Made by a program: the position numbers and the translations under genes. Shown one piece after another: positions 42,674 to 50,884 of a stretch of DNA of 64,000 nt. The stretch spans positions 1 through 64,000 of the forward strand of contig JABXIM010000066.1 in assembly GCA_013373085.1 (NCBI GenBank). The letters are read 5' to 3'. The notes beneath the pieces were generated by a model. That model was not told where the DNA came from. It saw only the letters and a program-made list of their open reading frames with translations, and ran no database searches. How positions within the stretch are numbered: the stretch's first letter is position 1; each line of letters starts with the position of its first letter. Origin of the DNA: Oceanospirillaceae bacterium (GTDB taxonomy: Bacteria; Pseudomonadota; Gammaproteobacteria; Pseudomonadales; Balneatricaceae).

Positions 42674-43425
42674 TAGTAAATCTTCCGGTCATCGTCCCTG
42701 GGGGCCGCGTCAGGAGTTCTGTCGGGAGTTCTATCGCGGGAACGGTTTATTAGATCATTGAGCAGATCGAACAGAACAGGCTCCACAGAGTTGGGCCTGG
42801 TTGACGGAGGTGCCTGAAAGTTCCATCGGTCGAACCGTGAACGCATGGTTCGGAGTCGTTGGGGTGAGGTCTGGCCAACCGTGACCTGGCCATCCTTGGT
42901 TATCAATGAGTATTGTCCGGGAGTCAAGACGACATCCGGCTGCGGTCTGCGCATCTGCATATGGCCGGACAGCAAGTCGACACGGAAAAAACGTAACCGC
43001 TGTTCTTCGGCAATAAACTCGGACCAGGAGAAAAACTCGGCAAGCCGGCCGATCATCCTGATGATGTTGAAGTCGTCATCCCCTTTCTCGACATCGACAG
43101 CCGCATCGTCCATTCGTATGGTCAGAGTGCCGGAACTCCAGTCGAAATAAACGGGATCGTCCGCATCGATAATCTGCACGGAGGTGTGACCGGAGAACTC
43201 GACCATTGCCGATGACCGCGTCCCAGTCGTCACCCAGTCGCCGGAGTGGATCGCGTCGCCCGATACGGCGTCGTGGCCATTAATACGGACATCGTTTCCG
43301 GCAGTCAGCAACACCGCCGTGATCTGCCGGTCAGCCGACTGGGGTTCGAGGGGAGCACAAGCCGAAATCAGCAACCAGCAGAAGAGCGGAAGCACGGCCA
43401 ACCTGATCGACTGAAATTGCATCAT
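42673..43425 (-). CDS. FecR-like lipoprotein
   Basis: A 250-residue protein with a lipoprotein signal peptide (LPLFCWLLISAC, lipobox cysteine near residue 23). The FecR-type domain reads TAVLLTAGNDVRINGHDAVSGDAIHSGDWVTTGTRSSAMVEFSGHTSVQIIDADDPVYFDW. FecR domains outside sigma-regulator systems are periplasmic or outer-membrane scaffolds. The C-terminal tail has a repeat, RDRTPDRTPDAAPRDDDRK. The gene overlaps the membrane-protein gene upstream by ATGA. The stop is provided by a mobile-element end. Confidence 0.75.
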   Translation of the reverse strand: MMQFQSIRLAVLPLFCWLLISACAPLEPQSADRQITAVLLTAGNDVRINGHDAVSGDAIHSGDWVTTGTRSSAMVEFSGHTSVQIIDADDPVYFDWSSGTLTIRMDDAAVDVEKGDDDFNIIRMIGRLAEFFSWSEFIAEEQRLRFFRVDLLSGHMQMRRPQPDVVLTPGQYSLITKDGQVTVGQTSPQRLRTMRSRFDRWNFQAPPSTRPNSVEPVLFDLLNDLINRSRDRTPDRTPDAAPRDDDRKIY

Positions 43426-44324
43426 GATCCGTCCTCCAGCGAGTGTTTGAAATTGGAACAGGAATTCATGATGAGCGGCTGCCGTGGCCCAACGGTAAGA
43501 GTGTCAATCAAATGGTTACTGACCCACTGCACGACCCTTTTTTCTTCCATCCAAACCAGGATGCCATCGGCCGAACGTGACAGCAGCCGAACCGGACCGG
43601 CATTTTCGTTCTGTGGCGGCGTGATCCAGATCTCGGGGGCCGATACCCTGACCGCCAGCAGGCCGTAACCAATCGGTACCAGGGTCAGGGTCAGAAAACC
43701 GGCGAGACCGGCGACCGACAGCCATACAGCCTGACCTTCGCGGCTCAAACTCGAGCGTGCCAGGCAGCCAAGCCCGGCGACACCGCCGGCGCAGAGGGCA
43801 AGCCAGCTAAACCAGATACTGAGTTCCGGCCCTTTCTGTGATAGAACCGCCGCCTCCAGGGCATTGGCCGTTAAACAGGCCTGCTCAAAGTCCGCTATAT
43901 CCAGAAAAAGCAGGCTCGGCACATCCAGTGCAGGTACCACAATGCCAAGTTCGAGTAGCGCCAGCGCCATCATAGCCAGAGAGGCGGCCGGAGCCGCAAT
44001 CGCGGAAACCCAATGCTGCGTCCCGTTACCCGCGCGTTGCGCTATTGCGAGCCGCTTGGAGAGCCATCGAGCGCTTGCAGCCAACACCACCAGGGCCAGC
44101 AGCGGCCATACCGCAATAATGAGGGTGCGCATAATCAGGCTGGCGCCACGCCCCATATAGAAGACGGGATCACGGCTGGAAAACGCGAAGCTGATACCAA
44201 GCAACTGATCCGCCGCGTACGTTGCAATAAAGCCGAGCGCGTAAAGAACAGCCCCGATTCCAGCGAGGGATCCAGACAGCCAAGCCAGAAAGGCGCTGAA
44301 CTGCTTCAGCATGACCGTATTCAA
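43422..44324 (-). CDS. Polytopic membrane protein of unknown function
   Basis: A 300-residue protein with five or six hydrophobic segments (residues 10-40, 60-85, 105-130, 165-190, 200-230) followed by a soluble C-terminal part of about 70 residues. I recognise no family. The start could be TTG 44324 (preceded by GGGGAT) or ATG 44312. Translation is coupled to the FecR-like lipoprotein gene through an ATGA overlap, so the two products probably work together at the envelope. Composition is less GC-rich than the neighbourhood. Confidence 0.7.
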   Translation of the reverse strand: MNTVMLKQFSAFLAWLSGSLAGIGAVLYALGFIATYAADQLLGISFAFSSRDPVFYMGRGASLIMRTLIIAVWPLLALVVLAASARWLSKRLAIAQRAGNGTQHWVSAIAAPAASLAMMALALLELGIVVPALDVPSLLFLDIADFEQACLTANALEAAVLSQKGPELSIWFSWLALCAGGVAGLGCLARSSLSREGQAVWLSVAGLAGFLTLTLVPIGYGLLAVRVSAPEIWITPPQNENAGPVRLLSRSADGILVWMEEKRVVQWVSNHLIDTLTVGPRQPLIMNSCSNFKHSLEDGS

Positions 44325-45057
44325 AATACAATCCCCGGACGGCTAAAGCCCGTTGAATTCAGTTACAAAATTCAACAGGAGCGTACAATTCGCTTCAGAA
44401 ATCGCTTGCCCTGAGGACCAGGCAAAACGGCTATGCGGAAGCTTTCTTCTCTTCACACACTATTTTATCGACCTCCGATACCCGGAGTAATTTCATTACC
44501 ACCAGCATCCACTCGCGCCGCTCGACACCTGAATAAGCTACGCGAGTCGTTGCACAATAAATCCATCACGGCAAGCAGACAAAGTCATTCACTATTATCA
44601 ATTATTTCTCATTTTCCCAATCTTATCTTCCGGAATTGAAATACATACGCGTCATATAGAAAACCGATGCACAGAATATAATTACATTTAAATAAGCAAA
44701 GGTATTCCCCACGCCATCAAAGTGATGATGTGCAACAGTTAATAAACGTGGGTAATGCAGAAATGCCTGATGAATACGAGACAATCAATCCCTCGACGTA
44801 TTGAAACGTATAGAGTGAAAGCGCCATAAATTCAAACATCTGTTTATATTAAAGCATTATAACTTCATCTTATAACAAGATAAGTTGGCCTGCGTGACGG
44901 TCCCCGGAGTCCTTGGCCGATCGGTCCCGGGGGCGTCGACTGTGCCATTGCACACCAACCCGCGACAATAGCACCCGGTCGTTCGCGGTCTACGCCGGCG
45001 ATGAGCAGAAATGCAGACAGCCAAGCGAGCCTGAATGGCCCGCTCGGCCGCCCAGCG
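44325..45057. other. AT-rich gap without genes, 733 bases
   Basis: From about 44440 to 44890 the sequence is visibly AT-rich (runs such as ATAATTACATTTAAATAAG) against a GC-rich background. No open frame with a ribosome-binding site was found on either strand; the short frame at 44433-44639 is not convincing. It separates the lipoprotein/membrane pair from the dgc cluster. This could be an H-NS-type target, a remnant of transferred DNA, or a long regulatory region. Confidence 0.5.
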
Positions 45058-46065
45058 TTAAACGGGCCGGGTTTGCGGCTTACCCCAAATCCCGCCTGCC
45101 GACGGATGGATGGTGCTGCCCTCGTAGCGCAGCCCATCGTCCCGGTCGCGGGACAGCAGCAGCGGGCCGTCGAGATCGACCCAGCGCGCCTGCTGGGCGA
45201 GCAGCAGCGCCGGCGCCATCGCCAGCGAGGTGCCAATCATGCAGCCGACCATGATTTCGAAGCCCTGCTCGCGTGCGGCCTTGGCCAGTTCCAGCGCTTC
45301 GGTCATGCCGCCGGTCTTGTCCAGCTTGATATTGACGACCTGGTAGCGTCCCATCAGCTCCGGCAGAGAACTGCGATCCAGACAGGACTCGTCAGCGGCG
45401 ATCGGCACGATCGGCGTCAGTCCCTCCAGCAGATGATCCTGGCCAGGGGGAAGCGGCTGCTCGATCAGTTCGACCCCCAGCGCCGCCAGTTTCGGCAGGT
45501 AGTCCTTGAGCTGCTCCAGGCTCCAGCCGGTATTGGCATCGATGATCAGGCGGGTATCCGGTGCCGCGGCGCGAACCGCGGCGACCCGCTCGACATCCCC
45601 TTCCCGGCCCAGCTTCAGCTTGAGCAGCGGGCGATGGCGGTTCGCGGCGGCAACCGCGGCCATGTTCGGTGCCGTATCGAGTGACAGGGTGAACACCGTG
45701 GTGACGGCGGCAGGCGCCTGTGCCAGCCCCGCCAGTCGCCAGCCCGGAACCCCGAGCTGCTGAGCTTCCAGATCGAACAGGGCGCAATCGACGGCATTGC
45801 GGGCACAGCCGGCCGGCATCAACTGCAGCAATGACTCGCGACCGGCGCCCGCTTCGATGGCTGCGCGCACCCGCTCTATCGCCTCCACCACGGGCGGATA
45901 GCCAGGCTCGAAGACATCGCTGCGCTCGCACTCGCCACGGCCGACGAGGCCATCCTGCTCAATTTCGACCACCACCACCTCACCGTGCAGCATCGGCTCC
46001 AGGCGAGAGATCACGAAAGGTTCCTTCAGCGGCCAGCGCTCGACCGTTACCGACAGACGGCGCAT
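45058..46065 (-). CDS. dgcA: DgcA: N-acetyl-D-glutamate racemase / dipeptide epimerase (enolase superfamily)
   Basis: A 335-residue enolase-superfamily enzyme. Catalytic KxK lies in LLKLKLG, metal ligands in LIIDANTGWS, ELIEQPL and IAADES, and the second catalytic lysine in NIKLDKTGGMTEA. The family is annotated as dipeptide (L-Ala-D/L-Glu) epimerase, but the partnership with DgcN points to DgcA, which racemises N-acetyl-D-glutamate in D-glutamate catabolism of marine bacteria. GGAGGTGTGAG precedes ATG 46065; the frame extends further but overlaps dgcN. Confidence 0.85.
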   Translation of the reverse strand: MRRLSVTVERWPLKEPFVISRLEPMLHGEVVVVEIEQDGLVGRGECERSDVFEPGYPPVVEAIERVRAAIEAGAGRESLLQLMPAGCARNAVDCALFDLEAQQLGVPGWRLAGLAQAPAAVTTVFTLSLDTAPNMAAVAAANRHRPLLKLKLGREGDVERVAAVRAAAPDTRLIIDANTGWSLEQLKDYLPKLAALGVELIEQPLPPGQDHLLEGLTPIVPIAADESCLDRSSLPELMGRYQVVNIKLDKTGGMTEALELAKAAREQGFEIMVGCMIGTSLAMAPALLLAQQARWVDLDGPLLLSRDRDDGLRYEGSTIHPSAGGIWGKPQTRPV

Positions 46066-46066
46066 C

Positions 46067-47089
46067 TCACACCTCCAGGGCATCGACGATCGCCGCCACA
46101 CCGGTGCGGACCGGGTCCACCACCGGCACCCCGAAACGCGCCTGGACCCGGGCGATCTCGGCCAGCGCGGCATCCTCGACAAGCGCGCTGGTATTGAGCG
46201 CGATGCCGCCAAGACGGATGTTCCGGTTGGTCAGGGCACCCAGCTTCAGGTTGGTTTCGATGACGTCCGCCAGGTCCGGCACCGGATAGCCTTCCATTTC
46301 GTCCATCTGCTCGCGGCCGGCTTCGTGGCACACCAGGATGACATCGGCCTGGGCGCCGTGCAGCAGGCCAAGGCTGACCCCGGCGTAGGCGGGGTGGAAC
46401 AGCGACCCCTGCCCCTCGATGATATCCCAGTGGTCCGGCGAATTGGCGGGCGTGAGCTGCTCGACCACGCCGGCGATGAAATCGGATACCACGGCATCGA
46501 CCGGCACGCCGCTGCCCTCAATCAGGATGCCCGTCTGGCCGGTGGCGCGAAAAGTCGCGTCGATACCGCGCTTTTGCATCTCCCGGTGAATCGCCAGGGT
46601 GGTGAACATCTTGCCCACACAGCAATCGGTACCCACCGCCAGCAGTCGCTTGCCGGCACGCGGCAGACCGGTGCCGCAAACCATCTCGACCCGGGGCTCG
46701 CGCACGTCGATAAGACGTCGACCGGTGCGCTGTGCCACCTGCACCAGATCCTGGATGCCATTGAGGCGGACGTGCAGACCGCTGGCGATATCCATGCCGG
46801 CCTCCAGCGCCTCGACCAGGATCGGCATCCATTCGGCAGGCAAGGTGCCGCCGACCGGCGCCAGCCCGAGTACGAAGGTCCTGGCGCCGGCCGCGGCGGC
46901 CTCCCGCACCGTCATTTCGGTCAGGCCGATATCGGCCTTGGCGCCCGGCAGACGCATCTGGCCGATGCACTTTTCCGGCCGCCAGTGGGCGATGCCGCGG
47001 GCCACTTTCGCCGTCAGAAGATCCTGCGCATCGCCGACGAATACCAGGTAGGGGGCTTTGAGTTCGTTGTGATTCATGTGATCGGTCAC
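46067..47089 (-). CDS. dgcN: DgcN: DUF1611 P-loop protein (D-glutamate N-acetyltransferase)
   Basis: A 340-residue DUF1611 protein with a P-loop (AVGTDCCVGKMFTTLAIHREMQ) and conserved FRATGQTGILIEGSGVPVDAVVSDFIAG and WDIIEGQGSLFHPAYAGVSLGLLHG segments. DgcN acetylates D-glutamate, and DgcA then racemises the product. The two genes are separated by one base, and a binding-protein gene lies 28 bases upstream. DUF1611 proteins were formerly unassigned; the assignment here rests on the dgcN-dgcA pair. Confidence 0.85.
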   Translation of the reverse strand: MTDHMNHNELKAPYLVFVGDAQDLLTAKVARGIAHWRPEKCIGQMRLPGAKADIGLTEMTVREAAAAGARTFVLGLAPVGGTLPAEWMPILVEALEAGMDIASGLHVRLNGIQDLVQVAQRTGRRLIDVREPRVEMVCGTGLPRAGKRLLAVGTDCCVGKMFTTLAIHREMQKRGIDATFRATGQTGILIEGSGVPVDAVVSDFIAGVVEQLTPANSPDHWDIIEGQGSLFHPAYAGVSLGLLHGAQADVILVCHEAGREQMDEMEGYPVPDLADVIETNLKLGALTNRNIRLGGIALNTSALVEDAALAEIARVQARFGVPVVDPVRTGVAAIVDALEV

Positions 47090-47117
47090 TCCCTTACAAG
47101 CTGTTTCGGCGCTCGGC

Positions 47118-47906
47118 TTATTCCAGCGTGAGAATATTGATGTCGAAGTACTTGTCGTTGATCGCCTTGTAGGTGCCGTCGGCGACGATTTCGGTCAGCG
47201 CCCGGTTCAACCGTTCGCGCAGTTCGTCATCGTCCTGTCGCAGCGCCATGCCGACGCCCTCACCGACGAAGCGCGGGTCCGTGATCAGTTCGCCGGCCAG
47301 CCGGCAGCAGGCGCCATCGTCGGTCTTTCCGGTCCACTCGAGCATCGGCACGATATCGGCTACCTGCGCATCGAGACGCCCGGACAGCATGTCCAGGTTC
47401 AGCGCCTCCTGGCTCGGATAGAGTCTGACATCCGAACCCGGATAGTGCCGGGCCAGGAACTCCGCCTGCGTCGTCGAGCTTTGGGCACCGAGCGACTTGC
47501 CGGCCAGGGCCTGCGGCGAGAAATCGGTCAGCGTTGATCCCTTCGGCACCACGAAGGTCATCGCCGATTTCTGGTACGGAAGGGTGAAATCAACCTGCTG
47601 TCGGCGTTCGTCGGTGATGAACATCGAGGCGATGACGACGTCGTATTTGCCCGCCACCAGCGCCGGAATGATGCCGTCCCAGTCCTGCGCCACGAAGCTG
47701 CATTCGGCCTCGAGCTTTGCGCACAGTGCCTTGCCGATATCGACGTCGAAGCCGCTCAGCTCGCCGTTCGCGGTGAAATAATTGAAGGGGGGATAGGCGC
47801 CTTCGGTGCCGATGCGGATGCTGTCGCGCTGGGCGGCCTGGGCATCGACGGTCGGCAACGCCAGCAGCGATACGGTGAGTGCAAGCGAGCGCAGTTTCTT
47901 GTTCAT
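47118..47906 (-). CDS. Polar amino acid ABC transporter substrate-binding protein
   Basis: A 262-residue family-3 solute-binding protein: signal peptide MNKKLRSLALTVSLLALPTVDAQA split near residue 23, then IRIGTEGAYPPFNYF, GFDVDIGKALCAKLEAECSFVAQDWDGIIPALVAGKYDVVIASM and the ligand-binding loops. It probably binds D-glutamate or a related acidic amino acid for the dgc pathway. No ABC permease or ATPase genes follow, so it must use components encoded elsewhere. The start at ATG 47906 is set by the signal peptide. Confidence 0.88.
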   Translation of the reverse strand: MNKKLRSLALTVSLLALPTVDAQAAQRDSIRIGTEGAYPPFNYFTANGELSGFDVDIGKALCAKLEAECSFVAQDWDGIIPALVAGKYDVVIASMFITDERRQQVDFTLPYQKSAMTFVVPKGSTLTDFSPQALAGKSLGAQSSTTQAEFLARHYPGSDVRLYPSQEALNLDMLSGRLDAQVADIVPMLEWTGKTDDGACCRLAGELITDPRFVGEGVGMALRQDDDELRERLNRALTEIVADGTYKAINDKYFDINILTLE

Positions 47907-48038
47907 ATAGTCGCAACCCTTGTGTCTGACGGACTCGGGATAGGGTCCCTTTCGGCGCAGCCAGGCCGCCCGGACAGAACCCGTTCCGGCAGTGTCCAAC
48001 ACGGGACATGCATTCCACAAATGAATCATTAATATGCT

Positions 48039-48061
48039 ATACATAGCGATCAGCTATGTAT
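48039..48061. promoter_or_regulatory. Dyad operator between the binding-protein gene and the LysR gene
   Basis: ATACATAG-CGATCAG-CTATGTAT is a perfect 8-base inverted repeat with the LysR T-N11-A arrangement. It lies 16 bases before the LysR start and about 130 bases before the binding-protein gene, so it can control both. Confidence 0.7.
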
Positions 48062-48077
48062 TCCTGACCGGAGCGCC

Positions 48078-49031
48078 ATGATGCTGACGCCGCCTGAACG
48101 ATTCCTTCGCAACCTGGACTGGAACCTGCTCTATACCTTCCTGGTCATCGTCGACGAAGGCAGTATCACCGCAGCCGCGCGCAAGCTGGCCTTCAGCCAG
48201 CCGAGCGTCAGCAATGCCCTGAAACGGCTCGAGGCGTATCTGGGTGTACGCCTGATACAGAGGCGAAAGGGGGTATTCACGCTGACCGACCAGGGGCTGC
48301 GGCTTCACGAGTACGCCTCGTCGGTCGGCGGCATCCTCGCCGGTATGGCGGAGCAGTTCGCCGACGATGCACAGGAGGTCGGCGGCGAACTCAACATCGA
48401 GATCGCCAGTCATATCCACTGCCCCGCCTTCGACCGGACCGTGGCGGAATTCCACACCCGCTACCCGAAGGTCTTCATCAGCACCAATACCCAGCCCAGT
48501 GCCGATATCGTCGCCGCGGTCACGGATGGCGCCCTGCACATCGGGCTGTGCAACAAGAAAGCGAACCGCACCGGCCTTCGCTGCGATCTGGTCGGCTACG
48601 AACAGATGGCGTTCTACTGTGGTCGCAACCATCCGCTGTACGGCAAAAGCGACCTCGGTCTCGAGGATCTGAGGGGCCTGCCCTACGTATCGTTCGAAAG
48701 CGAGCAGCCCGGCGAAGGACTTGGCTGCATCGCCGAATTCCGCGCCGAGCGGCAGCTCTGGGGCAAGGTGGTGGCGGTCTCGTCCAACGAGGAGGAGGTG
48801 CGTCGACTGATCTTGGCGGGACTGGGATTCGGCGCGCTGAACACCGAGACGACCCGTCCATACGTGGAACAGGGTGCGCTCTGGCCTCTGCTGCCACAGG
48901 AGCCGTTACCGGTCACCCAGGTCTACCTGGTAACGCCGGACAACGTGCCGCTCAGCGACGCCGAGCGTCTATTCGTGAGCCTGCTGAGAAAGTCCGCCCG
49001 GCAATCGCTGGAACGGCAGATACGCGCCTGA
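48078..49031 (+). CDS. LysR-family regulator of the dgc cluster
   Basis: A 317-residue LysR regulator: LDWNLLYTFLVIVDEGSITAAARKLAFSQPSVSNALKRLEAYLGVRL is the winged helix, followed by the two-lobed effector domain. A second ATG at codon 2 is possible. It is divergent from the binding protein-dgcN-dgcA operon with a dyad between them; a LysR regulator, DgcR, has been described for dgcN-dgcA elsewhere, and this gene is the likely equivalent. Confidence 0.9.
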   Translation: MMLTPPERFLRNLDWNLLYTFLVIVDEGSITAAARKLAFSQPSVSNALKRLEAYLGVRLIQRRKGVFTLTDQGLRLHEYASSVGGILAGMAEQFADDAQEVGGELNIEIASHIHCPAFDRTVAEFHTRYPKVFISTNTQPSADIVAAVTDGALHIGLCNKKANRTGLRCDLVGYEQMAFYCGRNHPLYGKSDLGLEDLRGLPYVSFESEQPGEGLGCIAEFRAERQLWGKVVAVSSNEEEVRRLILAGLGFGALNTETTRPYVEQGALWPLLPQEPLPVTQVYLVTPDNVPLSDAERLFVSLLRKSARQSLERQIRA

Positions 49032-49059
49032 CAAACCCTGTGTCTGAACGTCCATATAC

Positions 49060-49089
49060 AAAAAAGGCCCATACGCTAGGTATGGGCCT
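49060..49089 (-). terminator. Terminator of the 53-residue peptide gene
   Basis: Minus strand: AGGCCCATAC-CTAGC-GTATGGGCCT then TTTTTT. A 10-base perfect stem with six T residues, 40 bases after the stop of the small gene. It can also form on the plus strand after the LysR gene, but without a T run. Confidence 0.85.
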
Positions 49090-49128
49090 GTAAGGAACAA
49101 CAACAAATCGGTTCGCCTGCGAGTGGCC

Positions 49129-49290
49129 TCAGCCGGCAATGCCGACGAAGTCGTAGCGCGGAGGCTCGGCGGGCTTCTGTTCTGCCTGAAGCATTCGCGC
49201 CTGACGCTGTTCGGGCTTGGGCGCGCCGACCGGCGTCTTGGCGCATGCAGGCGGGGTCGACTGGGTCCGGACATTCAGGGGTGCATTCAT
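49129..49290 (-). CDS. Small peptide gene, 53 residues, unrecognised
   Basis: Reads MNAPLNVRTQSTPPACAKTP, then VGAPKPEQRQARMLQAEQKP and AEPPRYDFVGIAG. Pro/Ala/Gln-rich, one cysteine, no TM or signal peptide; probably disordered with a short helix in the middle. A full AGGAGG (9 bases before ATG 49288-49290) and its own strong terminator downstream mark it as a stand-alone gene. The codon choice is GC3-rich like its neighbours. No known family is recognised. It lies convergent to the LysR gene. Confidence 0.65.
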   Translation of the reverse strand: MNAPLNVRTQSTPPACAKTPVGAPKPEQRQARMLQAEQKPAEPPRYDFVGIAG

Positions 49291-49536
49291 GCCTAAAGCC
49301 TCCTCGGAGTTGGGTTCGTGCCTGGGCCGCTTCTCGGATGCGGGGGCCCGTGCATTTGTCAGGCTGGAGCCAGTATAGCCAGCCTTTCATAGCATGTAAT
49401 GGAATAACATTTCCTATATATATTCTTTTTTTGAATAAGAAACGATTGGTGCCAGTCTCGGGTACGCGCTGGCGCTACAGCCAGGCCGGTGAACTGTTTA
49501 GAGTTCCCTCTCTTGCAAACCCGGGTGAATACAGCG

Positions 49537-50214
49537 ATGAAAGCCACATCGACCCTTTCCCAGGCCGCTTGCCGTCTGTCACTCGAGCGCTGGCGGCATC
49601 CACACCCGGCATTCGCCTCGGGGCAGGATATGCGCAGCAGCGACAATGCTCTGCTGGCATTACTTTTCGGAAACCTCGAAACGGCGTCACAGTATGGCTG
49701 GCTAAATGCAGGCCGCACGCTGGTCGACAAGACCTATCTGCAAATCCTCTGGACAGCTGAAGACCTTTCGCCAAAGGGCCTGAGCTTCGACAAGATGGCC
49801 TCCCGGCTCGACACCTTTATCCGCTCGCAGTTGCAGCCGGACTGGGAAACCTTGGCTGAACTGCCGGAAGCGATACGGCGTCAAAAGGCGGTCGACCTGG
49901 TCGAACAAGCCAGGCTGCGGATATTCACCACCGATGCCGATACCGGGAGCGCGAGCACGCTGCTGTTCTTTCTTTGTCCGCAGTTGCCGGTTTTTCCCGG
50001 TGCGGTGGCGGGGCCCGAATACGAGTGCTACCTGCATCGAAACCTCGACCGGCTCAAGTCTAGCGGGCACTTTAGGGCAACCCCGGCGCCGGAGGTTCAT
50101 TACGGACAGCAGCGGGAGCAGACACCCGTGCACGCGATCCTCGCCGATACGGACTGGTGGCCAAGGCGGCTGCTGCGGATGCAGCAGCGTCTGGAGTCAG
50201 TCTCACAGGCTTAG
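49537..50214 (+). CDS. Hypothetical protein, 225 residues
   Basis: Starts MKATSTLSQAACRLSLERWR; soluble, mainly helical, with several Trp residues (WTAEDLSPKGLSFDKMASRLDTFIRSQLQPDWETLAELPEAI). No TM segment or signal peptide and no family recognised. The open frame begins at GTG 49489, but the ATG at 49537 is the more likely start because GGGTGA lies upstream and the first 16 codons look non-coding. GC-typical codon use supports a real gene. It appears transcribed alone. Confidence 0.65.
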   Translation: MKATSTLSQAACRLSLERWRHPHPAFASGQDMRSSDNALLALLFGNLETASQYGWLNAGRTLVDKTYLQILWTAEDLSPKGLSFDKMASRLDTFIRSQLQPDWETLAELPEAIRRQKAVDLVEQARLRIFTTDADTGSASTLLFFLCPQLPVFPGAVAGPEYECYLHRNLDRLKSSGHFRATPAPEVHYGQQREQTPVHAILADTDWWPRRLLRMQQRLESVSQA

Positions 50215-50265
50215 CCCTGCGATAAAGACTGATGCCTGGTGCAAAGGGTGCCCCCCGATGCCGAT

Positions 50266-50297
50266 GTTGGGTTACGGCCTTAGGCCTGCACCCAACC
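50266..50297. repeat. Palindromic repeat (GTTGGGT type)
   Basis: GTTGGGTTACGGCCT-TA-GGCCTGCACCCAAC, the same type as 9935-9971, between convergent genes. Confidence 0.6.
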
Positions 50298-50313
50298 TGC
50301 GAGGCAATGCGGG

Positions 50314-50811
50314 TTAGTGCGAGATCAGCTTACGGGCACGCTGCAGACTTTCCATCGTATGCAGACAGGCTTTGGCGACTTCGATGCCCTTCTCGGTGAA
50401 GTGGCGATAGAAGAAATCGTGATGGGTACTGTGCTCGTGAAAGTGGTGTGGGGTCAGCACGGCCGAAAGTACCGGGACTTCAGTCTCAAGTTGCACCTGC
50501 ATCAGGCCGTCGATCACGGACTGGGCGACAAACTCGTGGCGATAGATTCCGCCGTCGACGACGAAGCCCGCGGCAATGATAGCGCCATAGGCACCGCTTT
50601 TGGCGAGCAGCTTGGCCTGCAGCGGAATCTCCAACGCGCCGGATACGGTATAGGTATCGATCTGTTCGGGTTTTATGCCCTGGCGTCCGACTTCTTCGAT
50701 AAAGGCTTCACGGGCCCGTTCGACAATATCGCTGTGCCACTGCGCCTGGATAAAGGCGATGCGCTGGCTGCGGCTGGTTTCGGAAAGCGAAAGCGGGAAA
50801 GTCTGATTCAT
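50314..50811 (-). CDS. ribH: 6,7-dimethyl-8-ribityllumazine synthase, RibH2 type
   Basis: Condenses 5-amino-6-ribitylaminouracil with dihydroxybutanone phosphate, the penultimate riboflavin step. 165 residues. IAFIQAQWHSDIVERAREAFIEEVGRQG is the N-terminal strand-helix, DTYTVSGALEIPLQAKLL the substrate loop, and SAVLTPHHFHEHSTHHDFF the catalytic histidine region characteristic of RibH2 rather than the housekeeping RibH. An FMN riboswitch precedes it, so it is repressed when FMN is abundant. It stands alone, not in a rib operon. Confidence 0.93.
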   Translation of the reverse strand: MNQTFPLSLSETSRSQRIAFIQAQWHSDIVERAREAFIEEVGRQGIKPEQIDTYTVSGALEIPLQAKLLAKSGAYGAIIAAGFVVDGGIYRHEFVAQSVIDGLMQVQLETEVPVLSAVLTPHHFHEHSTHHDFFYRHFTEKGIEVAKACLHTMESLQRARKLISH

Positions 50812-50884
50812 GGTTTCCTCTGTTTATCACCAGAATCAGGGCATGCGGATCCTCACACCGGCCGCCAGGCAGCCGGCAGGATAC

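Noticed and set aside
44433-44639. 68-codon frame in the AT-rich gap
   Set aside because: No ribosome-binding site and no structure or family; AT-rich DNA with few other signals.
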